DNA of 64,000 nucleotides from Arthrobacter jinronghuae (lineage in GTDB: Bacteria > Actinomycetota > Actinomycetes > Actinomycetales > Micrococcaceae), in the NCBI RefSeq assembly GCF_025244825.1, contig NZ_CP104263.1, positions 1,922,001-1,986,000 on the forward strand. The letters run 5' to 3'. Position numbers and translations under genes: made by a program. Numbering within the stretch: the stretch's first letter is position 1; each line of letters starts with the position of its first letter. Below, in pieces: positions 8,978-17,001 of the stretch. Below the pieces are notes generated by a model. That model searched no databases. It saw nothing but the letters and a program-made list of their open reading frames with translations, and was not told the origin of the DNA.

Positions 8978-9721
8978 CTAACTCCATTTGAACCAGCGGA
9001 CAGCACCCAGGCCGCCCAGTATTGTCCACGCCAGAAGGATCAGCGTGGCGGAAATGTTGAACTGCGAGTCGATCAGGGCCGAGCGCAGTGCGTCACCAAG
9101 GGCCGCAGAGGGGAGGACCTCGATAAACGGCTGCAGTACATGGGGCAGGTTGCCTACCGGGATGATGATACCGCCGGCGGCAGCCAGGAGGATCCACAGC
9201 AGATTGGTAATGGCCAAGGTGGCCTCGGGTCGTACGGTCCCGGCGACCAGGAGGCCCAGGGCAGTGAACGCCACCGCGCCCAGCACCAGTTGCACGGCGG
9301 CGGGCAGCAACCCGCTCAGCTCCGGCTGCCAGCCGAACAGCAGCGCCGCAGCCGAGACCAGCACCACTTGGATGACCAGGACGGCCAGGACCGCAATGAC
9401 CTTCCCGGCAATCAGGCCGGTGCGGCCCAGGGGAGTGGTGGACAGGTAGCGGAGCACCCCGTACCGGCGGTCAAAGCCGGTGGCGATGCCCTGCCCGGTA
9501 AAAGCAGTGGACATTGCGCAGAGGGCGAAGATGCCGGGGGCAGCCATGTTGATCCGGCTAGTTCCGTAGCCGTCCAGCAGGGGGGTGACCACCAGGGCCA
9601 CCATGGCCAGCAGCGGCAGGACCACGGCGAGGATCAGCTGTTCACCGTTGCGCAGCATCGTCAGGGCCTCATAGCGGCCCTGGTTCATGATGCGCGCGGG
9701 CAGCGATGCGGGAGCACTCAA
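8978..9721 (-). CDS. ABC exporter permease (ABC-2 type)
   Basis: Membrane subunit of an ABC-2 family exporter, 247 residues with six predicted hydrophobic segments. Typical ABC-2 features are the amphipathic N-terminus RYEALTMLRN, the cytoplasmic DRRYGVLRYLSTTPLGR loop after the second helix, and the last helix ending near the C-terminus. The TTG at 9721 overlaps the ATPase stop codon (TTGA), which points to translational coupling; a later ATG (MNQGRY) is the alternative. It partners the adjacent ATPase. The substrate is not evident; conserved linkage to ctaA suggests a role near heme or oxidase biogenesis but this is inference. Confidence 0.88.
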   Translation of the reverse strand: MSAPASLPARIMNQGRYEALTMLRNGEQLILAVVLPLLAMVALVVTPLLDGYGTSRINMAAPGIFALCAMSTAFTGQGIATGFDRRYGVLRYLSTTPLGRTGLIAGKVIAVLAVLVIQVVLVSAAALLFGWQPELSGLLPAAVQLVLGAVAFTALGLLVAGTVRPEATLAITNLLWILLAAAGGIIIPVGNLPHVLQPFIEVLPSAALGDALRSALIDSQFNISATLILLAWTILGGLGAVRWFKWS

Positions 9722-10686
9722 CGGATGGTCCTTCCGGACAGGTCGAGGAAAACGTCCTCGAGGGTACGCGAAGCCATGTGCACTGAAGAAGGAAGGATGT
9801 TCCGTTCTGCCCACCACGCGGCCAGTGCGGCCAGGTCGTGGGGAGTCAGGGCACCGCGGACGCCGTAGTGCCCGGGCGCAGCTTCCTCCACCTCCAAATG
9901 GTGCAGCGGCCCCGAGGCGAGGGCGACGACGTCGAGGCCGGGTTCGGCGTCGAACGTCAGCAACCGCTGCTCGGCCGTGGAGCCGGTGGAGGAAATGAGT
10001 TCGGCCACGGTACCCGAGGCGACGGTCTTGCCGGCGTCGATGATGTAGACATAGTCGGCCAGCTTCTGCGCGTCGTCCATCAGGTGCGTGGTGAGGATGA
10101 TGCCGAGCCCTTCGTCCCGCAGCTCGGAGATCAGCTCGAACACGATCTGGCGTGACTGGGGATCCAGGCCGGCGCTGGGTTCGTCCAGGAAAAGGACCTC
10201 CGGGCGGCCGATCAGGGCCGCGGCCATGGCCAGTCGCTGCTTCTGCCCGCCGGAGAGGCGCCGGATGCCAGTGTCGGCGAAGCTGCGGATGCCCAGGCGG
10301 TCCACAAGCTCGGCGACCGGCCGGGGCGCCTCATACATCCGGGCCACATGCTCAAGCAGGGCTACGGGACGGGCCGACGGCGGGAGTCCGCCTTCCTGCA
10401 GCATCACGCCTACGCGGCTGCGGAGGTGGGCATCGGCACGGTAAGGGTCCTGTCCGAGCAGGCGGATTTCCCCGCCGTCAATGGACTGCAGGCCCTGGGC
10501 GCATTCAAGCGTGGTGGTCTTGCCTGCTCCGTTGGCACCGAGGAGGGCAGTGACGGATCCGCGGCGGGCGGTGAAGTCGACGCCGGCCAGCACACGGATC
10601 ATTTTGCCGTCGAGACCAGCAACCGGGCCGCAGTCCTTGATTAGACCTTTAATGGTCAGGCAGGGTTCATCGATAGGCACCTGCAT
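9718..10686 (-). CDS. ABC exporter ATP-binding protein
   Basis: Nucleotide-binding subunit of the ABC-2 exporter, 322 residues. Walker A GANGAGKTT is near residues 50-58, the signature LSGGQKQRL near 145, Walker B VLFLDEP and the H-loop TTHLMDD follow. The C-terminal extension of about 90 residues is of the type seen in DrrA/CcmA-like exporters. It is the first gene of the operon with the permease and ctaA. A TAACGT box lies 5 nt before the ATG, so the mRNA may have almost no leader. It is divergent from sufR with a 122-bp gap, so the two promoters could share control. Confidence 0.9.
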   Translation of the reverse strand: MQVPIDEPCLTIKGLIKDCGPVAGLDGKMIRVLAGVDFTARRGSVTALLGANGAGKTTTLECAQGLQSIDGGEIRLLGQDPYRADAHLRSRVGVMLQEGGLPPSARPVALLEHVARMYEAPRPVAELVDRLGIRSFADTGIRRLSGGQKQRLAMAAALIGRPEVLFLDEPSAGLDPQSRQIVFELISELRDEGLGIILTTHLMDDAQKLADYVYIIDAGKTVASGTVAELISSTGSTAEQRLLTFDAEPGLDVVALASGPLHHLEVEEAAPGHYGVRGALTPHDLAALAAWWAERNILPSSVHMASRTLEDVFLDLSGRTIR

Positions 10687-10808
10687 ATTCTACGTTAGGT
10701 AGTACAGGGCCCCGCACGGGCGGACGCGCGGGATGGAGCATGGCGATGGCAAGCCTTGCCTTAGTGGAATCGGGGAACAGATTAGGTCATGCTTGTGTTG
10801 TGTATTCT
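10687..10808. promoter_or_regulatory. Divergent ABC exporter / sufR promoter region
   Basis: The 10746-10808 part is open in the sufR frame but has AT-rich third positions and rare TTA and AGA codons, unlike the coding sequence after it, so I read it as promoter rather than protein. TAGGTC at 10783-10788 is a weak -10 candidate for sufR with TTAGTG about 16 nt before it. On the minus strand TAACGT precedes the exporter ATG. I could not define a SufR operator. Confidence 0.45.
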
Positions 10809-11591
10809 GTGAAAAACTCTGAGACTAAGGCGGCGGCCGTGCCGAGCGCTGCCCGCGAAGCGGAGGAGCGTACCCGGGACAAGGTTCTGGGTGCGGTTCT
10901 GGAGCACGGTCCGGTCAGTGCCGCGGAGCTGGGGGAACGGTTGGGCTTCACGCCCGCCGCCGTGCGCCGGCACCTTGACGCCCTCTCGGGGAAGGGCCTG
11001 ATCCAGATCAAGCTCGTCCGCAATTCCTCTTCCGGTGCAGGAAGGCCCGCCCGGCGGTACGTATTGAGCCCGCAGGGACAGGCCCATCTGGGTAACGACT
11101 ACCTCGACATCGCCACCGAGGCGCTGCGCCAGCTCGGTGCAGCCCTTGGACCTCAGGCGATCGAGGCGTTTGCCGCGGAGCGGTTCGGCCGGATGGAGGA
11201 ACGTTACCGGCCCGTCGTCGACGCCGCCGGTCCCGAACTCGCCGACCGCGCCGAAGCGCTGGCTGCCGAACTGACGAAGGACGGTTTCGTCGCGTCGACC
11301 ACCATGATCGGCGCCACCGCGAAAAAGAGCACGCTGCTGAGCATTCAGCTGTGCCAGGCGCACTGCCCCATCCAGGGACTCGCCACGGCCTACCCCGTCT
11401 TCTGTGACAAGGAGACCGAAGTTTTTGCCCGCCTGCTGGAGGTGGACGTCCGCCGACTGTCCACGCTCTCCCGCGGCGGCCACGTTTGTACGACCCACAT
11501 CCCCGTGGGTCGGACCCGATCCGCGCCGCAGGTTCCACTGCACGCCGAGACCAACCAGTCCACATCCATTCATCAGCAAGAAAGGCCGTGA
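10809..11591 (+). CDS. sufR: SufR-type Fe-S cluster-sensing transcriptional repressor
   Basis: Regulator of the SUF operon, expected to bind an Fe-S cluster and repress suf genes when clusters are sufficient. From the chosen GTG the protein has 260 residues: a winged-helix domain ([14 protein letters not shown], then [14 protein letters not shown]) followed by an effector domain with cysteines in [16 protein letters not shown] and GHVCTTH, candidates for cluster ligands. The start is uncertain: ATG 10746 has a GGAG site at good spacing, but codons 10746-10808 look non-coding. The stop codon overlaps the sufB ATG by one base, so sufR autoregulates its own operon if it acts as in other actinobacteria. 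Confidence 0.92.
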   Translation: MKNSETKAAAVPSAAREAEERTRDKVLGAVLEHGPVSAAELGERLGFTPAAVRRHLDALSGKGLIQIKLVRNSSSGAGRPARRYVLSPQGQAHLGNDYLDIATEALRQLGAALGPQAIEAFAAERFGRMEERYRPVVDAAGPELADRAEALAAELTKDGFVASTTMIGATAKKSTLLSIQLCQAHCPIQGLATAYPVFCDKETEVFARLLEVDVRRLSTLSRGGHVCTTHIPVGRTRSAPQVPLHAETNQSTSIHQQERP

Positions 11592-13066
11592 TGACGGATC
11601 AAGTAACCCAGAAGCCAACGGCACCTTCCATGGTGCCGGAGTCTGTGATTTCAGACATCCTGGAGAAGAACCCCGAACTCGAGGGCATCGGTACATACGA
11701 GTACGGATGGGCAGACTCGGACATCGCCGGTGCTACGGCCCGCCGCGGCCTGAGTGAAGAAGTCGTCCGCGACATTTCGGCTAAGAAGAACGAGCCGCAG
11801 TGGATGCTGGACCTTCGCCTGAAGGGCCTGAAGTACTTTGAGCGCAAGCCGATGCCGACCTGGGGCGCAGACCTCTCCGGCATCGACTTCGACAACATCA
11901 AGTACTTTGTCCGTTCCACGGAGAAGCAGGCCAACACCTGGGAAGACCTCCCCGAGGACATCCGCAACACGTACGAGAAGCTCGGTATCCCCGAAGCTGA
12001 GCGCGGCCGCCTGGTTTCCGGCGTCGCAGCGCAGTACGAGTCCGAGGTTGTCTACCACCAGCTCCGCGAGGACCTGGAACGCCAGGGCGTCATCTTCCTG
12101 GACACCGACACCGCGCTGAAGGAACACCCGGAAATGTTCCAGGAGTACTTCGGCACCGTCATCCCCGTCGGTGACAACAAGTTCGGCTCGCTGAACACTG
12201 CCGTGTGGTCCGGCGGTTCCTTCGTGTACGTCCCCAAGGGCGTCCACGTGGAGATCCCGCTGCAGGCCTACTTCCGTATCAACACGGAGAACATGGGTCA
12301 GTTCGAGCGCACCCTGATCATTGCGGACGAGGATTCCTACGTCCACTACATCGAGGGCTGCACCGCGCCGATCTACACGTCGGATTCGCTGCACTCCGCC
12401 GTCGTCGAAATTATCGTGAAGAAGGGCGCCCGCGTCCGCTACACGACCATCCAGAACTGGTCCAACAACGTGTACAACCTGGTGACCAAGCGCGCCATTG
12501 CACACGAGGGCGCCACCATGGAATGGATCGACGGCAACATCGGCTCCAAGGTCACCATGAAGTACCCGGCTGTCTACCTGGTCGGCGAGCACGCCAAGGG
12601 TGAGACCCTGTCCATCGCCTTTGCCGGCGAGGGCCAGCACCAGGACACCGGATCCAAGATGGTCCACATTGCCCCGAACACCAAGAGCTCCATCATTTCC
12701 AAGTCCGTGGCCCGCGGCGGCGGCCGTGCCGCTTACCGCGGCCTGGTCCAGGTCCGCGAAGGCGCCACGCACTCGGCCAACACCGTGCGCTGTGACGCCC
12801 TGCTGGTGGACACCATCTCGCGCTCGGACACGTACCCGTACGTGGACATCCGCGAAGATGACGTCACCATGGGCCACGAAGCCACTGTCTCCCGCGTAAG
12901 CGAGGAGCAGCTGTTCTACCTCATGTCCCGCGGCCTTCCCGAGGACGAGGCAATGGCAATGATCGTGCGCGGCTTCATCGAGCCGATCGCACGTGAACTG
13001 CCGATGGAATACGCCCTTGAACTCAACCGCCTCATCGAACTCCAGATGGAAGGAGCCGTCGGTTAA
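11591..13066 (+). CDS. sufB: Fe-S cluster assembly scaffold protein SufB
   Basis: Core subunit of the SufBC2D scaffold on which Fe-S clusters are built. The 491-residue sequence is full length. It shows the conserved [18 protein letters not shown] and [18 protein letters not shown] segments, the cysteine in [11 protein letters not shown], and the C-terminal [17 protein letters not shown] region shared with SufD. No intein is present, unlike in some mycobacteria. The ATG overlaps the sufR stop (TGATG) and its own stop overlaps the sufD start (TAATG), so the first three genes are tightly coupled. Confidence 0.97.
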   Translation: MTDQVTQKPTAPSMVPESVISDILEKNPELEGIGTYEYGWADSDIAGATARRGLSEEVVRDISAKKNEPQWMLDLRLKGLKYFERKPMPTWGADLSGIDFDNIKYFVRSTEKQANTWEDLPEDIRNTYEKLGIPEAERGRLVSGVAAQYESEVVYHQLREDLERQGVIFLDTDTALKEHPEMFQEYFGTVIPVGDNKFGSLNTAVWSGGSFVYVPKGVHVEIPLQAYFRINTENMGQFERTLIIADEDSYVHYIEGCTAPIYTSDSLHSAVVEIIVKKGARVRYTTIQNWSNNVYNLVTKRAIAHEGATMEWIDGNIGSKVTMKYPAVYLVGEHAKGETLSIAFAGEGQHQDTGSKMVHIAPNTKSSIISKSVARGGGRAAYRGLVQVREGATHSANTVRCDALLVDTISRSDTYPYVDIREDDVTMGHEATVSRVSEEQLFYLMSRGLPEDEAMAMIVRGFIEPIARELPMEYALELNRLIELQMEGAVG

Positions 13067-14400
13067 TGTCGAAGCTTAACGACGTCGTCGAAACCGTGAC
13101 CGAAAAGGTCAGCAATGTAGTGGAGGAGGTCAAGGCGAAGGTAGGTTCCCCCAAGGAAACCAACCGTGTGCGCATTGACGGCTTCACCGAGGAGGGCGAA
13201 AACCTCTCCCCGCTGAACGAGGACTCCTCACCGCTGGGCGGCGACAGCAGCAAGTCCCACAGCCATGGTGGCGGAGAGGGCATCCCGGACAGCTCACGCG
13301 CCGGCCGCACCACCTCCTTCCACCGGGCTGACTTCGGCAGAATGACCGGCCGCGAAGAAGACTGGCGGTTCACCCCGCTCAAGCGCCTGCGCGGTCTGCA
13401 CACCGCGGACCTCGACGGAACGGCTCCCGAGCTGGCCGTCGTCGCCCCCGACGGCGTGCGGGTCGAAAGCATTGCCCGCACCGACGCCCGTATCGGTTCG
13501 GCCGGCATCCCTGAAGACCGGGTTGCCGCAGCCGCGTGGGAAGACTTCCGCGAGGCCACTGCCGTGACCATTCCCGCAGAGACCGTAGTTGACGGCAGCG
13601 TCACGCTGACCATCAACGGTGTCAGCAAGGATCCGGCCGCGCAGCACATCGTGATCACCGCGGAGAAGTTCTCCAAGGGTGTTGTGGTCCTGGACCACAA
13701 GGGTTCCGCGGTGCTGTCCCAGAACGTGGAAATCGTCGTCGGCGACGGTGCTGAACTGACCGTGGTGTCCGTTCAGGACTGGGACGACGACGCCGTGCAC
13801 GCCTCCGCGCAGTACGCCAAGATCGGCCGCGACGCGAAGTTCAAGCACGTCGTCGTGAGCCTCGGCGGCGATCTGGTGCGCGTCACCCCGTCCTCCAAGT
13901 TCACGGCCACCGGCGGCGACGTGCAGATGTTCGGCCTGTACTACGCCGACGCCGGCCAGCACCTGGAACAGCGCCTGTTCGTGGACCACGCGGTGGCGAA
14001 CTGCAAGTCCCGCGTGATGTACAAGGGAGCCCTGCAGGGCCGCGACGCGCACACCGTCTGGGTTGGCGACGTCCTGATCCGCAAGGAAGCAGAAGGCACC
14101 GACACGTACGAAGTCAACCGCAACCTGCTGCTGACCGACGGCGGCCGCGCCGACTCCGTACCGAACCTGGAGATCGAAACCGGACTGATCGAAGGTGCCG
14201 GCCACGCCAGCGCCACCGGCCGGTTCGACGACGAGCACCTGTTCTACCTGATGGCACGCGGTATCCCCGAGGACACCGCCCGCCGCCTGGTGGTCCGGGG
14301 CTTCCTCACCGAGATCATCCAGCAGATCAAGGTACCTGCCCTGGAAGAGCGTCTCACCGACGCCGTCGAGCGCGAGCTCGAAGCCTCCGGAGCCTACTGA
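13066..14400 (+). CDS. sufD: Fe-S cluster assembly protein SufD with N-terminal extension
   Basis: Second scaffold subunit of SufBC2D, 444 residues. The SufB/SufD beta-helix core runs from about residue 95 to the end, with LFYLMARGIPEDTARRLVVRGF near the C-terminus. Residues 1-30 (beginning [14 protein letters not shown]) form a predicted amphipathic, coiled-coil-like helix, followed by a low-complexity linker with acidic, Ser, Gly and His residues (GGDSSKSHSHGGG). The GFTEEGENLSPLN part of the linker is familiar from related actinobacterial SufD proteins; the helical front is unusual. ATG overlaps the sufB stop codon. Confidence 0.95.
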   Translation: MSKLNDVVETVTEKVSNVVEEVKAKVGSPKETNRVRIDGFTEEGENLSPLNEDSSPLGGDSSKSHSHGGGEGIPDSSRAGRTTSFHRADFGRMTGREEDWRFTPLKRLRGLHTADLDGTAPELAVVAPDGVRVESIARTDARIGSAGIPEDRVAAAAWEDFREATAVTIPAETVVDGSVTLTINGVSKDPAAQHIVITAEKFSKGVVVLDHKGSAVLSQNVEIVVGDGAELTVVSVQDWDDDAVHASAQYAKIGRDAKFKHVVVSLGGDLVRVTPSSKFTATGGDVQMFGLYYADAGQHLEQRLFVDHAVANCKSRVMYKGALQGRDAHTVWVGDVLIRKEAEGTDTYEVNRNLLLTDGGRADSVPNLEIETGLIEGAGHASATGRFDDEHLFYLMARGIPEDTARRLVVRGFLTEIIQQIKVPALEERLTDAVERELEASGAY

Positions 14401-14406
14401 GACCGA

Positions 14407-14438
14407 GTCCGGGTGCCGGAGTAATCCGGCACCCGGAC
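14407..14438 (+). terminator. Perfect 13-bp hairpin between sufD and sufC
   Basis: GTCCGGGTGCCGG (14407-14419) and its exact complement at 14426-14438 enclose a 6-nt loop, 6 nt after the sufD stop and 66 nt before the sufC ATG. There is no U-tract after it. It could be an intra-operon attenuator, an mRNA processing or stabilising element, or a leaky terminator; the sequence alone does not decide. Confidence 0.55.
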
Positions 14439-14504
14439 CCTCTCGCCTTCCATCCCCAAAGCTTAGTAACGCACCCGCGGGTGCAAAGGAGAAAGCCAAC
14501 TCGC

Positions 14505-15275
14505 ATGTCTACTCTTGAGATCAAGGATCTTCACGTCAGCATTGAGACCGAACAGGGCCGCAAGCCGATCCTGAAGGGTGTCAGCCTGACCATCAACACC
14601 GGTGAGACGCACGCCATCATGGGCCCCAACGGGTCCGGCAAGTCCACCCTGGCCTCCACCATTGCCGGCCACCCGCGGTACAGCGTGGACAGCGGCTCCA
14701 TCACGCTGGACGGCGAAGACGTTCTGGCCATGAGCGTGGACGAGCGTGCCCGCGCCGGTCTCTTCCTGGCCATGCAGTACCCGGTCGAGGTTCCCGGCGT
14801 CACCATGACCAACTTCCTGCGCACCGCCAAGACCGCGCTCGACGGCGAAGCCCCCTCGCTGCGCCACTGGACCAAGGACGTCAAGGCGGCCATGGCCGAC
14901 CTTCGCATCGATGCCGACTTTGCCCAGCGCAACGTCAACGAGGGCTTCTCCGGCGGCGAGAAGAAGCGCGTGGAGATCCTGCAGATGGAACTCTTCCACC
15001 CGAAGATCGCCATCCTCGACGAGACCGACTCCGGCCTCGACGTCGACGCCCTGAAGATCGTTTCCGAAGGCGTTAACCGCGAGCACTCCAAGGGCGGCAT
15101 GGGCACGCTGCTCATCACGCACTACACGCGTATCCTTCGTTACATCAAGCCCGACTTTGTTCACGTCTTCGTTGACGGCCACATTGCCGAGCAGGGCGGC
15201 CCCGAACTTGCCGACCGCCTCGAAGAAGAAGGCTACGACCGCTTCACCGGCGCCAACGCCGCAGCCGGCGCGTAG
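14505..15275 (+). CDS. sufC: Fe-S cluster assembly ATPase SufC
   Basis: ABC-type ATPase that drives the SufBC2D scaffold, 256 residues, cytosolic with no membrane partner. Walker A GPNGSGKST at 40-48, signature FSGGEKKR near 148, Walker B IAILDETDSGLD and H-loop THYTRIL are all intact. The ATG at 14505 follows an AAAGGAG by 13 nt; a GTG at 14481 is in frame but would place the ribosome site inside the gene. It is separated from sufD by a 104-nt gap with a strong hairpin, so its level may differ from sufB and sufD. Confidence 0.96.
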   Translation: MSTLEIKDLHVSIETEQGRKPILKGVSLTINTGETHAIMGPNGSGKSTLASTIAGHPRYSVDSGSITLDGEDVLAMSVDERARAGLFLAMQYPVEVPGVTMTNFLRTAKTALDGEAPSLRHWTKDVKAAMADLRIDADFAQRNVNEGFSGGEKKRVEILQMELFHPKIAILDETDSGLDVDALKIVSEGVNREHSKGGMGTLLITHYTRILRYIKPDFVHVFVDGHIAEQGGPELADRLEEEGYDRFTGANAAAGA

Positions 15276-15298
15276 TAAAGACAGCTGAAGGAGCAAAT

Positions 15299-15628
15299 AT
15301 GAGCGACTCCGATCTGGCCTCAACGTCCCTCGAGGACGTCGAAGAGGCTCTCAAGGACGTCATTGACCCCGAGCTTGGGGTGAATGTCGTTGACCTTGGC
15401 CTGCTCTACGGCCTGAAGTACGCCGAGGACGGCGCACTGCTGATCGACATGACGCTGACGACGGCGGCCTGCCCGTTGACCGATGTGCTTGAAGAGCAGA
15501 CCGCCCAGGCACTGGACGGCGTCGTTGATGAGTGGCGCCTGAACTGGGTATGGATGCCGCCGTGGGGACCTGACAAGATCACCGACGACGGCCGCGACCA
15601 GATGCGCGCCCTCGGCTTCAACATCTAA
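15299..15628 (+). CDS. MIP18/DUF59-family Fe-S assembly protein (SufT-like)
   Basis: Small protein of 109 residues with the MIP18 (DUF59) fold: VEEALKDVIDPELGVNVVDLGLLYGL, the TLTTAACPLTDVL loop containing the conserved cysteine, and WMPPWGPDKITDDGRDQMRALGF at the C-terminus. Family members (SufT, CIA2, PaaD) help in maturation of Fe-S proteins. A GGAG site is 5 nt before the ATG, 23 nt after sufC. In many actinobacteria sufS and sufU come between sufC and this gene; here they do not. Confidence 0.9.
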   Translation: MSDSDLASTSLEDVEEALKDVIDPELGVNVVDLGLLYGLKYAEDGALLIDMTLTTAACPLTDVLEEQTAQALDGVVDEWRLNWVWMPPWGPDKITDDGRDQMRALGFNI

Positions 15629-15663
15629 AGGGTTCTGCACCTAGTAGCTGAACCGGCAACAGG

Positions 15664-15698
15664 CAGGGCCGTTTCCCCAATGCGGGGAAGCGGCCCTG
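15664..15698 (+). terminator. Hairpin ending the suf operon
   Basis: CAGGGCCG pairs with CGGCCCTG, extended by TTCCCC with GGGGAA across an AATGC loop, 36 nt after the last suf-operon gene. No U-tract, but the stem is long and well paired. Confidence 0.7.
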
Positions 15699-15720
15699 TC
15701 TGCGTGCTAGCGTGTGCGCC

Positions 15721-16119
15721 ATGGGGAACAGCATCCATTTTCATGACCAGTATCTGGCGGCGTGGAACGAGGCCATGGCTTCGGGGGACAGCGCTCCCAT
15801 CGAAACCTTCCTGTCACCGGATTACCACGGCTGGCTGGGGTCCGAAGCAGCCATCACTGAGCCGTTTGATGCAGCGACGGCCCGCGAAGGTTTTGGCGGC
15901 ACCGTGTCCGCCCTGCGGGGGAGCACCGTGCATGCGGACTTCCGGACCGTCACGCCCCGCGGCCGGGACGAAGCAGTGGTGTTCTACGAAATGACGTACC
16001 GTTCGGACGGCGACGTGACCGGGCGGGCACTGCTGCTGGAATCCTGGCGGCTCCAGGACGGCCGGTGGCTGCTTTGCCGCGATTTCACCGAAGTTAACGT
16101 CGGGCAGCCGGCTGCCTAG
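15721..16119 (+). CDS. NTF2-like (SnoaL/DUF4440-type) protein
   Basis: A 132-residue protein with the NTF2-like pattern: an N-terminal helix HFHDQYLAAWNEAMASGD, a central FLSPDYHGWLGSEAAITEPFD and C-terminal beta strands ending LESWRLQDGRWLLCRDFTEVN. Such folds serve as small-molecule isomerases, polyketide cyclases or binding domains, so the function is open. No signal peptide. A TAGCGT box at 15708-15713 is 7 nt before the ATG, pointing to a leaderless mRNA; an in-frame GTG at 15712 lies inside that box. It sits at the left edge of an accessory-looking stretch. Confidence 0.75.
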   Translation: MGNSIHFHDQYLAAWNEAMASGDSAPIETFLSPDYHGWLGSEAAITEPFDAATAREGFGGTVSALRGSTVHADFRTVTPRGRDEAVVFYEMTYRSDGDVTGRALLLESWRLQDGRWLLCRDFTEVNVGQPAA

Positions 16120-16120
16120 G

Positions 16121-16228
16121 ATGCCGGAGCAGTCCCTGCCGCCGCTTTACACCCGGATGATCGAATGCGGCGTGGTCGATTTGGATCCGTGGCACCTGCT
16201 GCGCGGGGAAGGTCAGTTGTCACGTTGA
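16121..16228 (+). pseudogene. Short gene fragment between NTF2-like gene and kptA
   Basis: An ATG one base after the previous stop opens a 35-codon frame reading MPEQSLPPLYTRMIECGV and then DLDPWHLLRGEG before a TGA. The composition looks like genuine protein, with good GC bias at third positions, and the PLYTRMIECGVVDLDPW pattern reminds me of the N-terminus of some SMI1/KNR4-like actinobacterial proteins. No continuation is found downstream in any frame before kptA. I read it as a decayed N-terminal remnant, though a genuine 35-residue peptide cannot be excluded. The SMI1/KNR4 link is a weak recollection. Confidence 0.4.
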
Positions 16229-16242
16229 GGAAAGTGGGACCG

Positions 16243-16809
16243 ATGGCTAAGGCACCGAGCCGGACAGAGATCAGCCGGGTGTTGTCCCATGCGCTGCGTC
16301 ATGCTCCGGGCGAGTATGCGCTGGAGCTGGATCCGGAGGGTTGGGCGCCTGTTAGTGAGGTGCTCAGCGCCCTGCACCGGCTGGGCCCGGAGTGGGAGCC
16401 CGTTGACGAGGCGGTGCTTCATGAGGTGCTTAAAGCAGCGGAGAAGAAACGGCACCAGATAAGGGACGGTCGAATTCGTGCCGTCCACGGCCACTCCGTG
16501 CCGGTGGAGCCGGCAGGGGAGCCCGGTTCACCGCCCGCGGTGCTGTTCCATGGGACCTCACCTGCTGCTGTACCGCAGATTTGCGCAGACGGAATTCTGC
16601 CCATGCGGCGGCAATACGTCCATCTGTCGGACTCCGTGGAGCAGGCTCGTCAGGTGGGACAGCGCAAGGACGCCGATCCCGTGATCCTTACGGTGGATAC
16701 CCGGGTGGCCGTGGCCCAAGGGGTATCTTTCTACCAATCGGATTCGGGAGTCTGGCTGGCCGCATCTATTCCTGCGACTGCTGTGGGGACGGGGACGCCG
16801 GGAGCCTAA
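16243..16809 (+). CDS. kptA: RNA 2'-phosphotransferase KptA/Tpt1
   Basis: Transfers a 2'-phosphate from RNA to NAD, yielding ADP-ribose 1'',2''-cyclic phosphate. The 188-residue protein has both domains: a winged-helix part (RVLSHALRHAP, LDPEGWAPVSEVL) and an ADP-ribosyltransferase-like part (VLFHGTS, MRRQYVHLSDS, SGVWLAASIP). The catalytic arginines and histidine expected in LRH, KKR, IRAVHGHS and RRQYVH positions are all kept, so the enzyme should be active. ATG at 16243 matches the family's N-terminus; the frame continues 26 codons upstream. The bacterial role is unknown since typical tRNA splicing is absent. A terminator follows. Confidence 0.92.
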   Translation: MAKAPSRTEISRVLSHALRHAPGEYALELDPEGWAPVSEVLSALHRLGPEWEPVDEAVLHEVLKAAEKKRHQIRDGRIRAVHGHSVPVEPAGEPGSPPAVLFHGTSPAAVPQICADGILPMRRQYVHLSDSVEQARQVGQRKDADPVILTVDTRVAVAQGVSFYQSDSGVWLAASIPATAVGTGTPGA

Positions 16810-16941
16810 GTTGAGGGGCTGGGTGTAGGCCGTGTCTACCGCCCCGATGCCCGAGTCGATGGTCCGTGAACAGGCCAACGCAACTGGCGCGTCCGGGGTA
16901 GGTAGTTGCGTTCAAAAGACGGGTATTTCCGGTTTTCGGAT

Positions 16942-16965
16942 CAGGCCCGTTTGGGCCTGTTTTTG
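16942..16965 (+). terminator. Rho-independent terminator after kptA
   Basis: CAGGCCC-GTTT-GGGCCTG followed by TTTTT, a textbook intrinsic terminator. The 190 nt between kptA and the next gene hold nothing else recognisable. Confidence 0.88.
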
Positions 16966-17001
16966 GTCCGGAAATGTCAGTGCGGGATGAAATCCTGAGG
17001 T

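Noticed and set aside
10746..10808. N-terminal extension of SufR from the ATG at 10746
   Set aside because: The GGAG spacing is good, but the codons have AT-rich third positions and rare TTA/AGA codons and the segment fits a promoter better; not fully excluded.
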